64,000 bases of DNA from Streptomyces regalis (GTDB lineage: Bacteria; Actinomycetota; Actinomycetes; Streptomycetales; Streptomycetaceae), in the NCBI RefSeq assembly GCF_001509475.1, contig NZ_LLZG01000058.1, positions 1 through 64,000 of the forward strand. Direction: 5' to 3'. Under the pieces are notes generated by a model, which saw nothing but the letters and a program-made list of their open reading frames with translations, ran no database searches and was not told where the DNA came from. A program made the translations under genes and the position numbers. How positions within the stretch are numbered: position 1 is the first letter of the stretch; each line of letters starts with the position of its first letter. Shown here one piece after another: positions 43,981 to 52,405 of the stretch.

Positions 43981-44475
43981 ATGAAGCCACTCACCGAGCA
44001 GGACATCCGCAACTCTTTCATCAACTGCTCGAAAGGGGAGGCCAAGCGCCTGTCCCTCCCCCGCGATCTCGACGAACGTCCGTGGGACGACCTCGACTTC
44101 CTCGGCTGGCGGGATCCAGGAGCCCCCGATCGCAGCTATCTGGTCACCGAGCGGGACGCGCGCCCGGTGGGTGTCACCCTCCGCTTCCCGTCCTCGCAGC
44201 GCGGTTTCCTGCACCGCAGCATGTGCTCCCTGTGTCTGACGACCCATTCGGGCGGCGGCGTCTCGCTGATGACGGCCCGCAAGGCGGGGACGGCCGGCCG
44301 TGAGGGCAACTCGGTCGGCCTCTACATGTGCACCGACCTCGCCTGTTCGCTGTACGTCCGCGGCAAGAAGATCCCGGAGCCCGGCGGCCGCTTCGAGGAG
44401 AGCCTGACGCTGGAGGAGCAGATCGCCCGCACCACGGGCAATCTCACCGCCTTCCTCGACAAGCTGTACGCCTGA
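43981..44475 (+). CDS. FBP-domain (EF-G-binding, FusB-like) zinc protein
   Basis: The 164-residue protein is an FBP-domain protein related to FusB/FusC, which bind EF-G on the ribosome and in some bacteria give fusidic acid resistance. The N-terminal helical part is MKPLTEQDIRNSFINCSKGEA. The C-terminal treble-clef zinc finger is formed by SMCSLCLTTH and YMCTDLACSLYVRG, giving four Cys ligands. ATG 43981 fits the family start. In actinomycetes these proteins are chromosomal and their role is probably ribosome rescue or recycling; resistance is not implied. Confidence 0.85.
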   Translation: MKPLTEQDIRNSFINCSKGEAKRLSLPRDLDERPWDDLDFLGWRDPGAPDRSYLVTERDARPVGVTLRFPSSQRGFLHRSMCSLCLTTHSGGGVSLMTARKAGTAGREGNSVGLYMCTDLACSLYVRGKKIPEPGGRFEESLTLEEQIARTTGNLTAFLDKLYA

Positions 44476-44489
44476 CGGGCACCGGGCGG

Positions 44490-45857
44490 CTACCGGTCCC
44501 GTAGCCGCGCCGCCTCCACCCGGTGCAGATGGATCAGGACGTCGTAGCTGCGGGCGAGCGCGATGTCGTGCGGGCCGTCGGGGTAGGCGGTGCCGATGCT
44601 GCGCGTCGGCCGCGCCTGCCGCAGCCAGTCACGGGCCGGAGATCCGGCGGCCCGCAGGTCGAGCACGTAGTCACGGTGCCGCACCCGGTCGAGTGTCCGC
44701 TCGTTGCTCCCCGGCCCCGCCGGGCCGAGTGTCCAGTGGCGGACGGCGTCGTCGTCCCAGCCGGTGGCGTTGAACGAGCCGCGGTCGAAGGTCAGACCCA
44801 CGCTCACATAGCCCGCGCCCAGGAGGCCGCGCAGGAACGCACCCTGCACCTTCGGGTTCTCGGCGGGTTCCTCCGGCACGTATCCGACGTGGTTGTTGTG
44901 CGCCGAGAGCAGCACCTTGGTGCCGGTGTGCCGCTGCCACCACACCACGTTGGCGGCCATCACCCCGTCGCGGTAGCGCATGGCCTCGGCGATCTGTGCG
45001 GGGTCCTCGATGTCGAAGGCGTACTGCCGGGCGGTCCGGTCGATCACCGTCGCGTGCTGGACGGCCCAGTCGTACGCCTCCCGGTCGGCGCCCGGAGCCT
45101 GCCGCTTCAGCAGCTGAAGCGCCTTGCCCGTGCGGTCCGCCCGCTCCTCGCGTTCGGCGTACGGCAGGCTCAGGTACTGCTCGATGTACGCCCCGGTCGG
45201 CACGGTGGGCCGCAGTCCGCGGTAGAGCTCGGCGAGGCGGGCGCTCAGCCCGGGAGCGGCGTCGGCCGCATAGTCCTCGACGGCGTCGTACAGCTCGGGT
45301 CCGGTCCAGGCGACGTCGTCGCCCATGAAGCGGACGGGGTCGCCGGGGTGGCGGACGTTGTACGCACGCATCCACTCCACGAGCCGCAGATAGTCGGTGT
45401 TGTTCCACAACTGGTAGTCCCGCTGGAACTCCTCGCGCATGATGCGCCGCGGATCGCCCTTGCCGTACAGCACATGGTCGTTGAGGCGCAGGCCGGTGCT
45501 CCAGGGGGCCTCCAGGGCGAAGGTGCGAAAGCCCTTTTCCTCGACGAGGCGCTGGAAGACGCGGTGCTTGAGGGCGAAGAAGTCGTGCGAGCCGTGGGTG
45601 GCCTCGCCCAGGCCGACGACCCGGGCGCCGCCGATCATCCGGTCCAGGGGACGCAGATCGCCGGTGGCGCCGCCCGGTTCGACGGTCCGCAGAGGGTGGG
45701 CGGCGCGGTCGAGTGCCCCGACGACCGTGGAGGCCGGTGCCGCCGTGGCCGGGATGCCGGTCGTCAGGGCGGCGAGGATGATGAACAGGGTCAGCACCAA
45801 CCCGGTCGGATGCCGTTTCATGATCCAAGGCTTGCGCTTAGAGCCGGCGGGGACCAT
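44490..45857 (-). CDS. Secreted erythromycin-esterase-family protein
   Basis: The 455-residue precursor starts with a basic n-region and a signal peptide (LVLTLFIILAALTTGIPATAAPA, to about residue 41). The erythromycin-esterase-like domain has VVGLGEATHGSHDFFALKHRVFQRLVEEKGF, with the catalytic His/Glu cluster, RFMGDDVAWTG and SAHNNHVGYV. EreA/EreB hydrolyse macrolide lactones, but many actinobacterial homologues are extracellular and of unknown substrate, so resistance should not be assumed. ATG 45857 has GGAGGA at good spacing; ATG 45821 is possible. It is divergent from the exporter gene. Confidence 0.85.
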   Translation of the reverse strand: MVPAGSKRKPWIMKRHPTGLVLTLFIILAALTTGIPATAAPASTVVGALDRAAHPLRTVEPGGATGDLRPLDRMIGGARVVGLGEATHGSHDFFALKHRVFQRLVEEKGFRTFALEAPWSTGLRLNDHVLYGKGDPRRIMREEFQRDYQLWNNTDYLRLVEWMRAYNVRHPGDPVRFMGDDVAWTGPELYDAVEDYAADAAPGLSARLAELYRGLRPTVPTGAYIEQYLSLPYAEREERADRTGKALQLLKRQAPGADREAYDWAVQHATVIDRTARQYAFDIEDPAQIAEAMRYRDGVMAANVVWWQRHTGTKVLLSAHNNHVGYVPEEPAENPKVQGAFLRGLLGAGYVSVGLTFDRGSFNATGWDDDAVRHWTLGPAGPGSNERTLDRVRHRDYVLDLRAAGSPARDWLRQARPTRSIGTAYPDGPHDIALARSYDVLIHLHRVEAARLRDR

Positions 45858-46021
45858 ACGGCGGTCCTCCGTCCCCGGGTGCGGACAACCACGGGGTGAC
45901 GGCGGGGGTTTTCCTCAGCCCTCGGGGCCGGCCCCGGTCGGACGCCCGGCCTCGCGCAGGTGTCGACGATCACCAGCCCAGCCCCTTGCCGTACTGCGGC
46001 GCAGCGATCAATCTGGGGGCC

Positions 46022-46044
46022 TTGCGGACGGTTACGTTCCGCAA
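46022..46044. promoter_or_regulatory. TTGCGGA-N9-TCCGCAA inverted repeat
   Basis: Perfect 7-bp arms (46022-46028 and 46038-46044) lie between the divergent erythromycin-esterase-like and exporter genes, about 43 bp before ATG 46087. A regulator site is possible; no regulator gene is adjacent. Confidence 0.45.
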
Positions 46045-46086
46045 TCAGGGTGTGGGAAGCATCTGTGGAAAGGGAACAGCCCAAGG

Positions 46087-47340
46087 ATGCGAGAGGTACG
46101 TGAGGGGTCGGTGTCCTTGGAGCGGCTCGGGAAGCTGCGCCGGGACCCGGTGGTGGTCCAGACGCTGCGGTCGGCGGCCGCGGCGACGATCGCGTACGTC
46201 ATCGCGCTGCGCCTGAGCCCCGAGGCCGCGCCGCTGACCGCGCCCCTGACCGCGCTGCTGGTCGTCCAGGTCACGCTGTACGCCACGCTCACCAACGGCA
46301 TCCGCCGGGTGAACTCGGTGGTGGCCGGCGTCCTCGTCGCCATCGCCTTCAGTCTGCTGGTCGGCCTGACCTGGTGGAGTCTGGCGCTGCTGATCGTGGC
46401 CTCGCTGGTGGTGGGCCACCTGGTGCGGGTCGACGAGTACGTGCCCGAAGTGGCGATCAGCGCGATGCTGGTCCTCGGGGTCACCACCGTCGGGGACACG
46501 GCCTGGGCGCGGATTCTGGAGACGCTGATCGGCGCGGTGGTCGGGCTCGGCTTCAATCTGCTCCTCGCGCCGCCGGTGTGGGTGGAGGAAGCCGGTGAGT
46601 CGCTGGAGGGACTGGCCCGTCGGCTGCGGCAGTTGATGCTGCGCATCGGCGAGGAGGCCGCCGGACACACGCCGTTCGAGCAGGCCGCGGCCCGGCTGCA
46701 CGAGGCGCGCCGGCTCGACCACGACATCGTCGAGGTGGATGCGGCGCTGAAGCAGGCCGAGGACAGTTTGCGGCTCAATCCGCGCGTGCGGGACAGCCTG
46801 CTGCACCGCGTGGTGCTGCGCACCGGGCTGGACACGCTGGAGATCTGCACGGTGGTCCTGCGGGTGCTCGCGCGCACGCTCACCGACCTCGCGAAGGAGC
46901 GGGAGCCCGAGCCGCTGTTCGCGAAGGAGACGGGCGCCGTCGTGGAGCAGTTGCTGTCCGAGATCGCGGACGCGGTGGTCAGCTTCTCGGTGCTGGTCAC
47001 CACGCATGTCAGCAGCAACGCCGACGCGGCGGAGTCCCGGCTCGCCGCCGAGTTGCGCGCGGCTGCGGGCACCCGCGACAAGCTGGCCCTGCTGCTGCGC
47101 GAGGAGGCCGAGCGCGAGGACCGGCACTGGCAACTGCTCGGCGCCGTCCTCACCGAGGTGAACCGCATCCTCGACGAGCTCGACACCGAGCACCGCTCGC
47201 GGCGGCTGCTGGAGGAACTGGACCGCGTCTCGCAGGATCAGCGCGCTCGGATGCCGCGCCTGACCCGGCTGCGCGAGCGGATGGGCGTTCAGGAGCAGCT
47301 GTGGCGGAACCGTACGGGGTTCGGCGGGCGTTCTTCGTGA
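46087..47340 (+). CDS. FUSC/aromatic-acid-exporter-like membrane protein
   Basis: The 417-residue protein has about six N-terminal helices (VVVQTLRSAAAATIAYVIAL, LTALLVVQVTLYATLTNGIRRVNSVVAGVLVAIAFSLLVG) and a long C-terminal helical, coiled-coil-like domain with KQAEDSLRLNPRVRDSLLHR and HWQLLGAVLTEVNRILDEL. It matches the FUSC/ArAE group linked to aromatic-acid efflux. Its N-terminal half resembles the frameshifted FUSC gene at 31256. GTG 46111 with GAGGGG upstream is an alternative start. A hypothetical gene follows after 46 bp. Confidence 0.82.
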   Translation: MREVREGSVSLERLGKLRRDPVVVQTLRSAAAATIAYVIALRLSPEAAPLTAPLTALLVVQVTLYATLTNGIRRVNSVVAGVLVAIAFSLLVGLTWWSLALLIVASLVVGHLVRVDEYVPEVAISAMLVLGVTTVGDTAWARILETLIGAVVGLGFNLLLAPPVWVEEAGESLEGLARRLRQLMLRIGEEAAGHTPFEQAAARLHEARRLDHDIVEVDAALKQAEDSLRLNPRVRDSLLHRVVLRTGLDTLEICTVVLRVLARTLTDLAKEREPEPLFAKETGAVVEQLLSEIADAVVSFSVLVTTHVSSNADAAESRLAAELRAAAGTRDKLALLLREEAEREDRHWQLLGAVLTEVNRILDELDTEHRSRRLLEELDRVSQDQRARMPRLTRLRERMGVQEQLWRNRTGFGGRSS

Positions 47341-47386
47341 GGGAGCGCCGGGACGGGGCCGGCGCCGGAAGCGAGGGAGCTGTCCG

Positions 47387-48445
47387 ATGGCCGACACCAC
47401 CGTGCGGATCGACGGAAACACGCTGCGGCTGCCGGGCGGTGTGGCGGTGCGGTTCATCCGCACGCTGCGGCTGCCCGAGTCGGGCACGCACCCGCTGCCG
47501 CCGGGGCTCGGCGAGTTCCCGGTGCGGCGGGTGGCGGACTACGCGGACAGCGTTCCCGAGGCGTGGCGGTCACGCGGCGGTGTGATGCTGCCGGTGTATC
47601 TGCGCGAGGCGATGTGGCTGAGCTTCGGGGGCACGACGGAGCCGGCCGCCCTGCAGGTCGGGGTGGGCAAGGTGTGCGCGGTCTCGGGGAAGCCGTGGAG
47701 TGACCGGCTGTCCCGCAAGCCGCAGAACTACGTCGTGCTGCCCCGCCAGCCCTGGCTGGACGGCATCAACTCCGGGAAGGGCACGGTCCGCCAGTTCGTG
47801 GCCGTACCGCTGGGGCTCGGGGCGACCGTCGAGGGCCAGGTGACGGGCGAGGAGGTCTGGGGCGGCGTACAGCTGCAGTCGTTCGCGCTGAAGGAGCCGC
47901 AGCTGGCCAGGTGGCGTGAGGAGGAGCTGCGCCGGGCGGAGCAGGCGCGTGCGATGCCCCAGTACGGCGGCTACGGTGCCGCCATGCCCATGGCCGCACC
48001 GGCCCCCCAGGGCGCGGTCCCGGCGCCCGCCGCCGCTCCGGCCGGCCGTCGGTCCCGGGCCGCCGCGGCGATGGGCCTGGGCGTCGGCGGTTCGATGCGC
48101 CAGGAGGTCTACGAGGACGACCGGCCGCTGTCGGACTGGTCCGAGGGCCCCGCAGGCAGGGTCTTCGTCCATCTGGTGACGCCTCCGGAGTGGCGCCGCA
48201 TCACCGGCGAGGCTCCCCCGCCGTCGCCGGTGGACCGGGCGGCGTACACGCGCGCGGGGCTGCCGTGGTTCGACTATTACGACCAGGACGCCGAGGATCT
48301 CGCCCCCACGGACACCCTGGAGGCCGTGAAGCCGGTCGGCGACTGGCTCGGCGACGACCACGAGCCCTGGCAGGCGCCCTCGCCGGGCCAGGTGACGCCG
48401 CTCACGGACATGCAGGGCAAGCCGGTGCAGGACGGCGACTGGTAG
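47387..48445 (+). CDS. Conserved hypothetical protein
   Basis: I do not recognise a named domain in this 352-residue soluble protein. The N-terminal part (IDGNTLRLPGGVAVRFIRTLRLPESGTHPLPPGLGEFPVRRV) and the C-terminal part (VFVHLVTPPEWRRITGE, GLPWFDYYDQDAEDLAPT) look like structured beta-rich domains, separated by an Ala/Pro/Met-rich linker at about 185-230. WFDYYDQD near the C-terminus is distinctive. It follows the exporter-like gene by 46 bp, so it may be cotranscribed. GGAGCTGTCCG precedes ATG 47387. Confidence 0.75.
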   Translation: MADTTVRIDGNTLRLPGGVAVRFIRTLRLPESGTHPLPPGLGEFPVRRVADYADSVPEAWRSRGGVMLPVYLREAMWLSFGGTTEPAALQVGVGKVCAVSGKPWSDRLSRKPQNYVVLPRQPWLDGINSGKGTVRQFVAVPLGLGATVEGQVTGEEVWGGVQLQSFALKEPQLARWREEELRRAEQARAMPQYGGYGAAMPMAAPAPQGAVPAPAAAPAGRRSRAAAAMGLGVGGSMRQEVYEDDRPLSDWSEGPAGRVFVHLVTPPEWRRITGEAPPPSPVDRAAYTRAGLPWFDYYDQDAEDLAPTDTLEAVKPVGDWLGDDHEPWQAPSPGQVTPLTDMQGKPVQDGDW

Positions 48446-48558
48446 CCGTACGAAGGCATTGCACAGTATGCAACGCTCAGTGTCCGTCTTGCATCGGACG
48501 GGTGATCCACGCCAAGGTGGCTGTCGCGACGGGGTCGACGGACGATCTGAGGGGCGAC

Positions 48559-49779
48559 ATGGACACGGGTGGCTGGAGCAGGCGCCGGTTCGTCGGAGCG
48601 CTCACGGGAGCGGCCGCCGCCGCGGCACTCCCGGCGTGCAACGACGCGCCGCCCCCGACCCGATCGGCACCGTCGAGTGCCTCGGCATCACCGAACACCC
48701 CAGAGGCGGCCGCGGGCACGCCGAGCGAGGCTCGCAGCCCGGGTCCCCACCCGCTCTACCTGGGCACCTACACCTCCGCCGAGGGCGGCGGCAAGGGCAT
48801 CGGCCTCGCTACGTACGACGCCACCACGGGCCGTATCACCGACCGCGGAATCCTGGCGGAGACCGGCGACCCCTCGTTTCTCGCCCTGCACCCGAACGGC
48901 AGGACGCTGTACGCCGTCAACGAGCGGGAGGACGGGGGCGTGACCGCGGTGCGGCTCGCCGACCGGCATGTTCTGGGCACCCGAAGCTCGGGGGGTGCGG
49001 GCCCGTGCCACCTCTCCGTGCATCCGAGCGGGCGCTGGCTGCTGAGCGCCAACTACAACTCCGGCAGCGTGGCCGTGCATCCCATCGCCGCCTCGGGCGC
49101 GCTCGGCGAGCACACCGACGTGGTCACGCACTCCAGCCCGCCGCCCGGCCCCGACCCCGAACGTCAGGACGGTCCGCACACGCACCAGATCGTCACCACC
49201 CCTGACGGCGTCCATGTGCTCGCCGTCGACCTGGGCACGGACACCGTCTACACCTACCGTCTCGACCAGGCGAAGGGCACGCTCACCGAGGTCTCCCGGG
49301 CGCGGGCCAAGCCGGGAGCCGGACCGCGCCACCTCACCTTCCACCCGGGCGGGCGGTACGCCTACCTGGCCAATGAACTCGACAACACGATCACCGTGTG
49401 CGCCTACGATCCGGCCACCGGGCGTCTCACGATCGGCGACCCGGAGCCGACCGGCACGGGCGAGGTCACCAGCTATCCGTCGCAGATCCTGGTGACCACG
49501 GACGGCTCGTACGCCTATTTCGCCAACCGCGGACACAACAGCCTGACGCGGTACGCCATCGAGGCGAGCGGTGCCCGGGTCCGGCTCCTCGACACCGTGC
49601 CGGTGCACGGCGACTGGCCGCGGCACACCGCGTTCTCGCCGGACGGAAGGCTGCTCTTCGTGTCGAACCAGCGCTCCAGCTCGGTCACCGTCTTCCACGT
49701 CGACCGCAGGAGCGGGGAACTGCGGCTCGCGGGCGAGCCGTTCGCGTCACCCGTCGCCGTCTGTGCGCTGCCGCTGTAG
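48559..49779 (+). CDS. Secreted lactonase-family beta-propeller protein
   Basis: The 406-residue precursor has a Tat-type start (SRRRFVGALTGAAAAAALPAC) with Cys at about 27 that could be lipidated, then a Ser/Pro/Ala-rich linker. A seven-bladed propeller of the 6-phosphogluconolactonase-like (YbhE/Pgl) family follows: YLGTYTSAEGGGKGIGLATYD, DPSFLALHPNGRTLYAVNE, GPCHLSVHPSGRWLLSANYNSGSV and GPRHLTFHPGGRYAYLANELDNTI. Extracytoplasmic homologues are likely lactonases of unknown substrate. GAGGGG precedes ATG 48559. Its end overlaps the convergent DUF2470 gene by 33 bp. Confidence 0.85.
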   Translation: MDTGGWSRRRFVGALTGAAAAAALPACNDAPPPTRSAPSSASASPNTPEAAAGTPSEARSPGPHPLYLGTYTSAEGGGKGIGLATYDATTGRITDRGILAETGDPSFLALHPNGRTLYAVNEREDGGVTAVRLADRHVLGTRSSGGAGPCHLSVHPSGRWLLSANYNSGSVAVHPIAASGALGEHTDVVTHSSPPPGPDPERQDGPHTHQIVTTPDGVHVLAVDLGTDTVYTYRLDQAKGTLTEVSRARAKPGAGPRHLTFHPGGRYAYLANELDNTITVCAYDPATGRLTIGDPEPTGTGEVTSYPSQILVTTDGSYAYFANRGHNSLTRYAIEASGARVRLLDTVPVHGDWPRHTAFSPDGRLLFVSNQRSSSVTVFHVDRRSGELRLAGEPFASPVAVCALPL

Positions 49780-50472
49780 GGCGCGGGGGCAGGCGGCGGC
49801 ACTGGCCTGCGCGAGCAGGATGTGCATGCGTTCGGTGAGCTGTGCGACGCCATCGGCGGGCCGGTGGAACGGCAGTCGTACGTCGGCCTGGGCGCGGGCG
49901 CGTTCGATGCGCAGCGTCAGTCCGTGCCGGTCGACGGCGAGGGGCTGGACGCGGACGGCGCCGTGCAGACTGTCGGAGTCGACGAGGCGGGTGAGCCGCT
50001 CGACGGCGTCCGGATGGCAGTCGGCGAGGTGGGTGAGCAGCCGGGCCTCGGCGGTGGCCAGCGGGTCGGGCGTGGCGGCGGCGAACTCGTCGAGGTCGAC
50101 GACCACGGCACCGGACGGCTGGCGTAGCACCACCCGCGTCGGCTGGAACGCCAGTTTGCCGTCGTCGGGGGTGAACCAGCCGGACAGCCACAGCCGGGCG
50201 CGGATCCGTTTGCGTACGGGCACGGGGGCGACGTCGGCGAACTCCAGGACGGCGGCGGGCTCTCCGCGGGGCGCGCAGATCGCCGCCGCGACGAGCGCAC
50301 TGTCCTCCGGCACGTCCAGCAGGACGCGGCCGTCCTCGGCCACGGTGTGCGCGCCGACGAACTCCTCGCGACTGCCCTCCGCGGTCACCGCGCAGGACCA
50401 CGCGACGTCGAGCACCGACCGGGCCCGCTCCGCCGCGGAAGGCGCGGCCGTCCACGCTTGGCTGTCACCCAT
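49747..50472 (-). CDS. DUF2470-domain protein under iron-box control
   Basis: The 241-residue protein has a PNPOx-like N-terminal part (SAAERARSVLDVAWSCAVTAEG through VPVRKRIRARLWLSGWF) and a C-terminal DUF2470 domain (LATAEARLLTHLADCHPDAVERL...VQPLAVDRHGLTLRI). This architecture recalls HugZ-type haem-binding or haem-utilisation proteins. ATG 50472 has GGAGGT upstream. An excellent DmdR/IdeR iron box lies 12 bp before the start, predicting repression by iron. A role in haem or iron handling is inferred. Confidence 0.82.
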   Translation of the reverse strand: MGDSQAWTAAPSAAERARSVLDVAWSCAVTAEGSREEFVGAHTVAEDGRVLLDVPEDSALVAAAICAPRGEPAAVLEFADVAPVPVRKRIRARLWLSGWFTPDDGKLAFQPTRVVLRQPSGAVVVDLDEFAAATPDPLATAEARLLTHLADCHPDAVERLTRLVDSDSLHGAVRVQPLAVDRHGLTLRIERARAQADVRLPFHRPADGVAQLTERMHILLAQASAAACPRALQRQRTDGDG

Positions 50473-50483
50473 CCCAGACCTCC

Positions 50484-50502
50484 TTAGGTAAGCCTTGCCT
50501 AA
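50484..50502. promoter_or_regulatory. Iron box (DmdR1/IdeR-type)
   Basis: TTAGGTAAGCCTTGCCTAA is a 19-bp site with perfect TTAGG/CCTAA outer arms, very close to the actinobacterial iron-box consensus TTAGGTTAGGCTCACCTAA. It covers the promoter region of the DUF2470 gene. Confidence 0.85.
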
Positions 50503-50503
50503 C

Positions 50504-50719
50504 CTATCGAAGATCGGGCCGCACGCCAACCAGCCCCACCGATCCTGTGCGATCTCTTAGGTCCGAGCCCCTCAGCCACTCCAGGCAGACGGCCGTGGTG
50601 AACGCCAGCCAGCCCCGCACGGCGAGCCCCACATCGGGCCGCTCCTCGAAGACCGGGCCGAACTCGGGGTCCGCCGCCATGGCCGCCAGGATCTGCTTTT
50701 CCTGTGCGGCCAGGGCCTG
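50504..50719 (-). pseudogene. C-terminal fragment of a TetR-family regulator
   Basis: The minus strand reads TAVYQQALAAQEKQILAAMA, FEERPDVGLAVRGWLAFTTAV and CLEWLRG, a pattern seen in TetR C-terminal ligand domains. It has no start or DNA-binding domain. At about 50720 it abuts, back to back, a P450 fragment on the other strand. The likely cause is a deletion that fused two genes. Confidence 0.55.
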
Positions 50720-51256
50720 TTGGTAGACCGCCGTCAGGTGATCACCTTCCTGGTCGCCGGGCACGAGACGACGTCGGGCGCGCTCTCCTCGCCCTGCACT
50801 ACCTCTCAGGTCTGGGGCGACACGGCGGTACCGGGCTACGACCAGGTGGCCAAGCTGCGGTACGTCCGCCGGGTACTGGACGAGTCGCAGCGGCTGTGGC
50901 CAACGGTGCCGGCCTTCACCCGGGAAGCACGCGAGGACACGCTGCTCGGCGGGGTCCACCCGATGCGGCGGGGGGCCTGGCCGTTCGGGACGGGGGCGCG
51001 GGCCTGCATCGGGCGCCAGTTCGCGCTGCACGAGGCCAGGCTGGTGCTGGGGCTGCTGCTGCGCCGGTACGAGTTCCGGAGCGACCCGGCTTATCGGCTG
51101 CGGGTGACGGAGCGGCTGACGCTGATGCCGGAGGGGTTGCGGCTGCGCCTGGAGCGGCGGGCGGCCGGCACTCCGGTTACGGCACCCGTCTCGCCCGGGA
51201 CCGCGGAGGACGCGCCCTCAGAGCTCGGCTGTCCAGTGCACAGGGCGGCTGACTGA
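50720..51256 (+). pseudogene. CYP102-like P450 heme-domain fragment
   Basis: The frame begins at RRQVITFLVAGHETTSGAL (helix I) without the preceding 250 residues. It then jumps to QVWGDTAVPGYDQVAKLRYVRRVLDESQRLWPT, where ExxR appears as ESQR. GVHPMRRGAW is joined directly to PFGTGARACIGRQFALHEA, so the meander is lost. The remainder is normal to LRLRLERR. At least three deletions are visible. It is more like the CYP102 heme domain at 39240-40617 than the other P450s here. It overlaps the next gene by 39 bp. Confidence 0.75.
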
Positions 51257-52048
51257 GGCGGGCAGTCGCGTGCCCGCGCTGCCCCGGGCCGCGTTCAGCT
51301 GGGGCTGGGTCAGGAAGAACGCGCCGGTCAGATCGGCGTCCGTGAGGTCGGTGTCGCGCAGGTCGGCACCGATGAGGTCCGCTCCGCGCAGGTCGGCGCC
51401 GGTCAGGTCGGCGGCTATGAGGTAGGCGCCGCGCAGGTTCGCGCCGCGCAGGTCGGCGCCCTTGAGACGGGCGCCCATCAGATCCGCGCCCCGGCGGTCC
51501 TTCTTGCGGCCGCGGGTGCCGGCCCGCGCCAGCTCGCTGGTCTTCAGCAGGAGCACGTTGACCTGCTGCCGGTGAGCGGCCACGTCCAGCGCGCCGAGTT
51601 CCTCCGGGGTCCGGCGGGTGAACTCCTCGGTCGTCTCCAGGAGGCCGCGCAGCTCGGCGTGGAGGGGGCGGGCGGCGGGCAGGGTGAGGGCCTCGGTCAG
51701 GTACCAGAGCAGTTCGTGGAGCTGGCGGACGACCGGGAAGACGTCGAACATCCGGCGGGCGTGCTCCCGGGATGCCGTGCGCCAGTCCTTCCCGGCGAAG
51801 GTGACCTGCGAGACCTTCTGACCGGCGCCGAAGCAGTCGTAGACCGTGCAGCCGGTGAAGCCCTTGTGCCGGAGCCGGGCGTGGATGCCGCAGCGGTGGT
51901 CGTCCTGGAGGTTCCGGCAGGGTGTTCCGGCCGCCTTGTCGACCGCGAAGTCGGCGGAGGCGGCGAAGGGCAGGGCGACGCAGCACAGCCCGAAGCACCG
52001 CTCGCAGTCCCCGTGCAGGTCCGCCCGGTCGACGGTCTGATCTTGCAT
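51218..52048 (-). CDS. Pentapeptide-repeat protein with Cys-rich N-terminus
   Basis: The 276-residue product has a Cys-rich N-terminal domain ([45 protein letters not shown]; eight or more Cys up to about residue 75) that probably binds zinc or an Fe-S cluster. A helical middle follows, then a C-terminal right-handed pentapeptide-repeat helix of A(D/N)LxG units ([29 protein letters not shown], about 190-250). The function is unknown. ATG 52048 gives the complete Cys cluster. Confidence 0.85.
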   Translation of the reverse strand: MQDQTVDRADLHGDCERCFGLCCVALPFAASADFAVDKAAGTPCRNLQDDHRCGIHARLRHKGFTGCTVYDCFGAGQKVSQVTFAGKDWRTASREHARRMFDVFPVVRQLHELLWYLTEALTLPAARPLHAELRGLLETTEEFTRRTPEELGALDVAAHRQQVNVLLLKTSELARAGTRGRKKDRRGADLMGARLKGADLRGANLRGAYLIAADLTGADLRGADLIGADLRDTDLTDADLTGAFFLTQPQLNAARGSAGTRLPASVSRPVHWTAEL

Positions 52049-52201
52049 GACGTTCAGCATACGGAACGAAAACTCACCGACGAGTTTCCGGGGCTGTGGG
52101 GGTCTTCTCATCCAACGGAAAACAAGCTCGGCTACCACTGAGATACGAGCCGACGAAAGCAGGAGCACCACCGCGTCGAAGAAGAGTCGAGGAGAGCCAT
52201 C

Positions 52202-52402
52202 ATGTGCAGCCACCAGCCCTCGTGCCCCACTGCCGACAGCCCGGACCATCACGCCGCTGTGATCGTGTCGGCCCACCCCGAACAGGGCTGGAGCCTGCTG
52301 TGCAACGGCACCATCGTCTTCGACGACACCGGTGAACTCCTCCCGGACGGGCGGGTGGTGAGCCCGCACCGTACGGTCGGCGTACTGGCCGTGGCCGCCT
52401 GA
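52202..52402 (+). CDS. DUF5999 small protein
   Basis: The 66-residue protein matches DUF5999, a small Streptomyces family: [20 protein letters not shown], then [22 protein letters not shown]. Three Cys and several His residues near the N-terminus could bind metal. GAGGAG precedes ATG 52202. It converges on the sigma factor gene, with 3 bp between the stops. Function unknown. Confidence 0.85.
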   Translation: MCSHQPSCPTADSPDHHAAVIVSAHPEQGWSLLCNGTIVFDDTGELLPDGRVVSPHRTVGVLAVAA

Positions 52403-52405
52403 GCG

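Noticed and set aside
44490..45857. Calling the erythromycin-esterase-family gene a macrolide resistance gene
   Set aside because: It has a signal peptide and no macrolide genes nearby; family membership alone does not establish activity.
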